Positions 44,476 to 46,918 of a stretch of DNA of 46,918 nt are shown piece after piece; within the stretch, counting starts at the first letter, position 1; each line of letters begins with the position of its first letter. The translations under genes and the position numbers were made by a program. Source of the stretch: Nitrospira sp. CG24D (GTDB lineage Bacteria; Nitrospirota; Nitrospiria; Nitrospirales; Nitrospiraceae); the NCBI GenBank assembly GCA_002869855.2, contig NEWQ02000026.1, positions 1 through 46,918 on the forward strand. Direction: 5' to 3'. The notes under the pieces are model-generated. The model worked only from the letters and a program-made list of their open reading frames with translations, was not told where the DNA came from and did not search any database.

Positions 44476-44666
44476 AGCGCCCCCTCGCGTTCCAATTCTT
44501 CGAGCAACAGACGTACTCGTCTGGTAACCTTGCCGGTCATCGGTTGCCCATGATCCAGATTCCATTTCACAATCAACACGCCGTCCCGATATACATGGAC
44601 GTGCCGGGGAGAGTGATCGCCCTTCCAGGTGACGAACACGTACCCTCCTCGACGAACTTTACCCAT
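44472..44666 (-). CDS. DUF4160-family small protein
   Basis: The 64-residue protein has the DUF4160 pattern: GGYVFVTWKGDHSPRHVHVY with paired histidines, then DGVLIVKWNLDHGQPMTGK. It is followed with a 4-nt overlap by the HTH gene. The ATG at 44666 is 6 nt after the predicted -10 box; TTG at 44672 is in frame but would lie before the transcription start. The function is unknown; a toxin role is inferred only from the operon layout. Confidence 0.75.
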   Translation of the reverse strand: MGKVRRGGYVFVTWKGDHSPRHVHVYRDGVLIVKWNLDHGQPMTGKVTRRVRLLLEELEREGAL

Positions 44667-44672
44667 ATACAA

Positions 44673-44701
44673 GTGTTACCTCTGTAGGTATCACCTGTCA
44701 A
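44673..44701 (-). promoter_or_regulatory. Promoter of the DUF4160/HTH operon
   Basis: TTGACA (-35, 44701-44696), 17 nt, and TAACAC (-10, 44678-44673) form a good sigma-70-type promoter. Three half-sites ACCT/AGGT/ACCT (44678-44696) lie in the spacer as two overlapping inverted repeats, a likely operator. ATG 44666 follows the -10 box by 6 nt. Confidence 0.75.
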
Positions 44702-44725
44702 GACAGGAATTCGTGGAGCGAATGG

Positions 44726-45232
44726 TTACAGACCTGACGGTTTCCAAGTGGCGGGCTTGAAGTAGGCTTGCCGTTGGTGCTGATTGACGGCCTTGCGGAT
44801 GACGAGGAAGTGGCTGGAGCAGGGCAGGGCGTCGATCTCGCCTGGAAGAAAGAAGCGCGCATCGGAGGTCTCTTCGTGATCCGGACGAGGCGTCCCCCGA
44901 ACGACACGCGCGGCGAACACGGTCGTGACGGCGGCGAGCTGATCGCCGTTGTCGTAGGTCTTGGAAAAGTGCTCACCCGCAAAGACACCGAGGAGATGGG
45001 TCAACTCCACGAACACTCCGGCTTCCTCCCACGCCTCCCGCACTGCCGCGTCAGACGGCAACTCATGCGGGTCAATGATACCGCTCGGCGCGCTCCAGCG
45101 ACCGGAGTCCTTGTCCTGAATCAGCAAGAGCCTCCCGCTGTCGTCGTAGGCAAAAACCATCGCGGTTGGAACTTGTAGCAACTCCGTGCCGATCTTGGAG
45201 CGGAGAGATTTGATGAAATCTGGAATGGGCAT
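44726..45232 (-). CDS. NUDIX hydrolase, copy 1
   Basis: The 168-residue protein has a full Nudix box GIIDPHELPSDAAVREAWEE-AGV (G-x5-E-x7-REUxEExGU) for hydrolysing nucleoside diphosphate-linked substrates. Its N-terminus MPIPDFIKSLRSKIGTELLQV and C-terminus YFKPATWKPSGL are nearly the same as in the gene at 45949-46455, so the two are close paralogues. Substrate cannot be read from the sequence; similar proteins act as ADP-ribose or (d)NTP pyrophosphatases. Confidence 0.88.
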   Translation of the reverse strand: MPIPDFIKSLRSKIGTELLQVPTAMVFAYDDSGRLLLIQDKDSGRWSAPSGIIDPHELPSDAAVREAWEEAGVFVELTHLLGVFAGEHFSKTYDNGDQLAAVTTVFAARVVRGTPRPDHEETSDARFFLPGEIDALPCSSHFLVIRKAVNQHQRQAYFKPATWKPSGL

Positions 45233-45269
45233 GCGAGAATGGGGACGTATCAGTACGATACACTAACTG

Positions 45270-45593
45270 TTATGCGGCCGTGCGCTTCCGGACCGGCCGC
45301 CTTGATCGCGATGTCACACTTGATCGTTGTTCGCGCAGTCGTCCCGTTGCAAACTTGTGCAGGACACTGGCCATCAGGGTCTGGTACGGCACCCCTTCCT
45401 CGGCCGCGCGGGCTTGAATATCAGCCAAATCCACCGTGGACATCCGGATATTCACCCTTCGATTCTTTGTCAGCGTCGCCCGTGCATATTCTTGATACCG
45501 GCGCAACGATGCCTCCGATGTCACGACTGACTTAAGCTCGCCGCGCTCAAAAGCGGAAAGTATCGTCTGTTCTTCACGAGTCAGCTTCTTCAT
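45270..45593 (-). CDS. Antitoxin of a BrnT-like pair
   Basis: The 107-residue protein has the antitoxin pattern RVNIRMSTVDLADIQARAAEEGVPYQTLMASVLHKFATGRL, a ribbon-helix-helix like CopG/BrnA antitoxins. It starts by overlapping the toxin stop by 4 nt and follows it in transcription order. The basic tail (RSRRPVRKRTAA) may help DNA binding. Confidence 0.82.
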   Translation of the reverse strand: MKKLTREEQTILSAFERGELKSVVTSEASLRRYQEYARATLTKNRRVNIRMSTVDLADIQARAAEEGVPYQTLMASVLHKFATGRLREQRSSVTSRSRRPVRKRTAA

Positions 45594-45871
45594 ATCTGAC
45601 CTCTTCTTCGATAGTCCCGAGTCGCCTTTCGGCTGGGAATAATCGTCTTGAGAAACAGGTGGTCCTTCTCTTCTACATGCGGAACAAGATAGACATACTC
45701 CATGACCGCCACGACCAACATCTGCTGATTGTGATACCTCCCGGGATTGGGATGAGCCAGGACATCAAGCACTCCCCCCGACTCAATGGCTAGAACGACT
45801 TCTTCGAATGAGATCCCGCGCGATTTCTTGAGTTGCTCGTTCTTCTCTTCATTCCAGCGATACGATTTCAC
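45590..45871 (-). CDS. BrnT-like toxin
   Basis: The 93-residue protein resembles BrnT-type toxins: it starts YRWNEEKNEQLKKSRGISFEEVV, has a central VAVMEYVYLVPHVEEKDHLFLKTIIPSRKATRDY, and ends basic. The conserved catalytic-type residues are in the IIPSRKATRDY segment. It starts with GTG 5 nt after the -10 box and has no ribosome site. The pair lies between two paralogous NUDIX genes. Confidence 0.83.
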   Translation of the reverse strand: MKSYRWNEEKNEQLKKSRGISFEEVVLAIESGGVLDVLAHPNPGRYHNQQMLVVAVMEYVYLVPHVEEKDHLFLKTIIPSRKATRDYRRRGQI

Positions 45872-45876
45872 AGCGC

Positions 45877-45905
45877 ATGATATCGTACCGTGTGCCTTTT
45901 GTCAT
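45877..45905 (-). promoter_or_regulatory. Promoter of the BrnT-like toxin operon
   Basis: ATGACA (-35, 45905-45900), 17 nt and TATCAT (-10, 45882-45877) precede the GTG start by 5 nt. An imperfect palindrome ATGATATCGT overlaps the -10 box. The geometry again places the transcription start at the start codon. Confidence 0.65.
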
Positions 45906-45948
45906 CACGATCCAATACAAGCAGGCTGTTGGTAGATCCATCGAGAGA

Positions 45949-46455
45949 CTAGCTACCGCTGGGCTGCCAGGTGGCGGGTTTGAAGTAAACTCGGGATTGG
46001 CCGTGGCTCAGGGCCTGGCGAATCACGTGGAAATGCGGCTGACAGGACAGCGCGGCGATCTCGTCGGAATGAAAGAAGCGCGCATCAGCCGTCTCAACAT
46101 GATCCGGGCGAGGCGTCCCGCTGATCGGGCGCGCAGCAAAGACGGTCGACACACAGGCCATCTGGTCACCGTTGTCGTAGGTGCCGGAAAAGTGTTCTCC
46201 GGCAAAGACGCCGAGAACGCGGGTCAACTCGACAAACACTCCGGCTTCCTCCCAGGTCTCCCGCACCGCCGCGTCAGCGAGCAACTCAAGGGGTTCGACG
46301 ATTCCCCCTGGCGCGCCCCACAAACCTGATCCCTTGTCCTGAATCAACAAGAGACGCCCCTTGTCGTCAGAGGCGAGAACCGCGACAGTGGAAACCTGCA
46401 GCAACTCCGTGCCGATCTTGGAGCGGAGAGATTGAATGAAGTCTGGAATAGGCAT
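45949..46455 (-). CDS. NUDIX hydrolase, copy 2
   Basis: The 168-residue protein has Nudix box GIVEPLELLADAAVRETWEE-AGV with all key Glu residues, and matches the copy at 44726-45232 over its full length, from MPIPDFIQSLRSKIGTELLQV to YFKPATWQPSGS. It differs at many positions in between, so the duplication is not recent or has diverged by selection. Substrate unknown. Confidence 0.88.
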   Translation of the reverse strand: MPIPDFIQSLRSKIGTELLQVSTVAVLASDDKGRLLLIQDKGSGLWGAPGGIVEPLELLADAAVRETWEEAGVFVELTRVLGVFAGEHFSGTYDNGDQMACVSTVFAARPISGTPRPDHVETADARFFHSDEIAALSCQPHFHVIRQALSHGQSRVYFKPATWQPSGS

Positions 46456-46512
46456 TCTATTGATAGTCTGATGATGGTTGTTCAGGAAGAAAAAAGTGGC
46501 TACCCCTTCTCA

Positions 46513-46918
46513 TCACGCCACGCGCCGCAACACACGCACCCGCTCACGACCCTCGCGACCGGGAAAGGCTACATCCGGCACATAGTCTTCGACCATCTCG
46601 TAACCCTCCGCAAAGAGCGCCGTCAGATCCGCCACGCTGAACGGGAAGGGCGGCCCTTCATTACCCGGATCGAGGGCCGGATTGATGAACCACACCCCGA
46701 TCAGCAAGCCGCCACGCCGCAGCGTGAGATCGATGCCGCGCCGGTAGTCGGCTCGCAGCGTCGGAGGCAACCCGCTCATGCAGGTATGCTCCAGCACCAC
46801 ATCAAACGCGCCGCGCATTTCTTTCGGCGGATCAAACAAATTCCCCATCACGAAGCGCTCCGCCAGATGGGGATACTTCGCGCGCGCCTCCGCTACTCCC
46901 GTCGGCGCAATGTCCAAT
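46513..46918 (-). CDS. Partial class I SAM methyltransferase (TPMT-like)
   Basis: The gene is cut by the right edge; about 135 C-terminal residues are visible. LDIAPTGVAEARAKYP is motif II of class I methyltransferases, followed by FVMGNLFDPP and FDVVLEHTCMSGLPPTLRADYRRGIDLTLRRGGLLIGVWF. The FDVVLEHTCMSGLPP segment fits the thiopurine methyltransferase-like family. The first visible codon is internal, not a start. Confidence 0.8.
   Translation of the reverse strand, partial: LDIAPTGVAEARAKYPHLAERFVMGNLFDPPKEMRGAFDVVLEHTCMSGLPPTLRADYRRGIDLTLRRGGLLIGVWFINPALDPGNEGPPFPFSVADLTALFAEGYEMVEDYVPDVAFPGREGRERVRVLRRVA

Overview
The window is chromosomal DNA of a GC-rich Gram-negative bacterium, most likely a Nitrospira-type member of Nitrospirota. 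This is inferred from a complete Pup/UBact-proteasome operon, which is rare outside Actinobacteria, together with HtrA, a fusion-rich envelope locus and a characteristic intergenic hairpin element. No rRNA or other marker gene is present, so the genus is not proven. Most of the sequence is densely coding, with overlapping ATGA-type gene junctions.

Layout. (1) 1-11334, minus strand: a long housekeeping run, transcribed from right to left: DUF502 membrane protein, glmU, glmS, then a hairpin repeat, gatC, panD, gatA, DUF948, YtxH, gatB, eno, ftsB, era and a cut-off gene that may be an MgtE-type transporter. It covers cell-wall precursor synthesis, Gln-tRNA amidation, pantothenate, glycolysis, division and ribosome assembly. 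(2) 11583-16920, plus strand: tmk, holB, metG, an exported unknown and an exported methyltransferase-like protein. (3) 17.1-19.75 kb: a small accessory block, partly AT-rich. It holds a short membrane protein, an exported LOG-fold protein, a HEPN-like protein and a BrnTA toxin-antitoxin module. (4) 19.85-23.3 kb: an exported phosphoesterase, tRNA-Asn with a strong terminator, a class II aldolase, a YheT hydrolase and a small membrane protein.

(5) 32717-23403, minus strand: HD hydrolase, yjbQ, htrA, ARC ATPase, dop, pup/UBact, prcB, prcA, pafA. This forms a complete tagging and degradation system: PafA ligates the small tag to lysines, Dop removes it, and the ARC ring unfolds tagged proteins into the PrcA/PrcB chamber. 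The prcB-prcA junction carries a 65-bp diverged duplication that leaves a 34-codon remnant ORF. The tag ends in Thr-Gly-Glu and the ARC C-terminus lacks the usual Gln-Tyr-Leu.

(6) 32.9-43.1 kb, plus strand: an exported unknown, a HIT protein, a TPR/Sel1 protein, a membrane-bound CHASE2 sigma-54 activator, a very large glycosyltransferase fused to a DMFA2-like periplasmic domain, and an acyltransferase. A good sigma-54 promoter sits directly in front of the fusion gene, so the activator next door is the obvious candidate regulator of an envelope polysaccharide system. (7) 43.25-46.9 kb: an accessory end with HigBA, a DUF4160/HTH pair, two paralogous NUDIX genes flanking a BrnT-like toxin-antitoxin pair, and a cut-off methyltransferase. 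All four toxin-antitoxin-like operons in the window have a sigma-70-type promoter whose -10 box lies 5-6 nt from the most plausible start codon, suggesting leaderless mRNAs.
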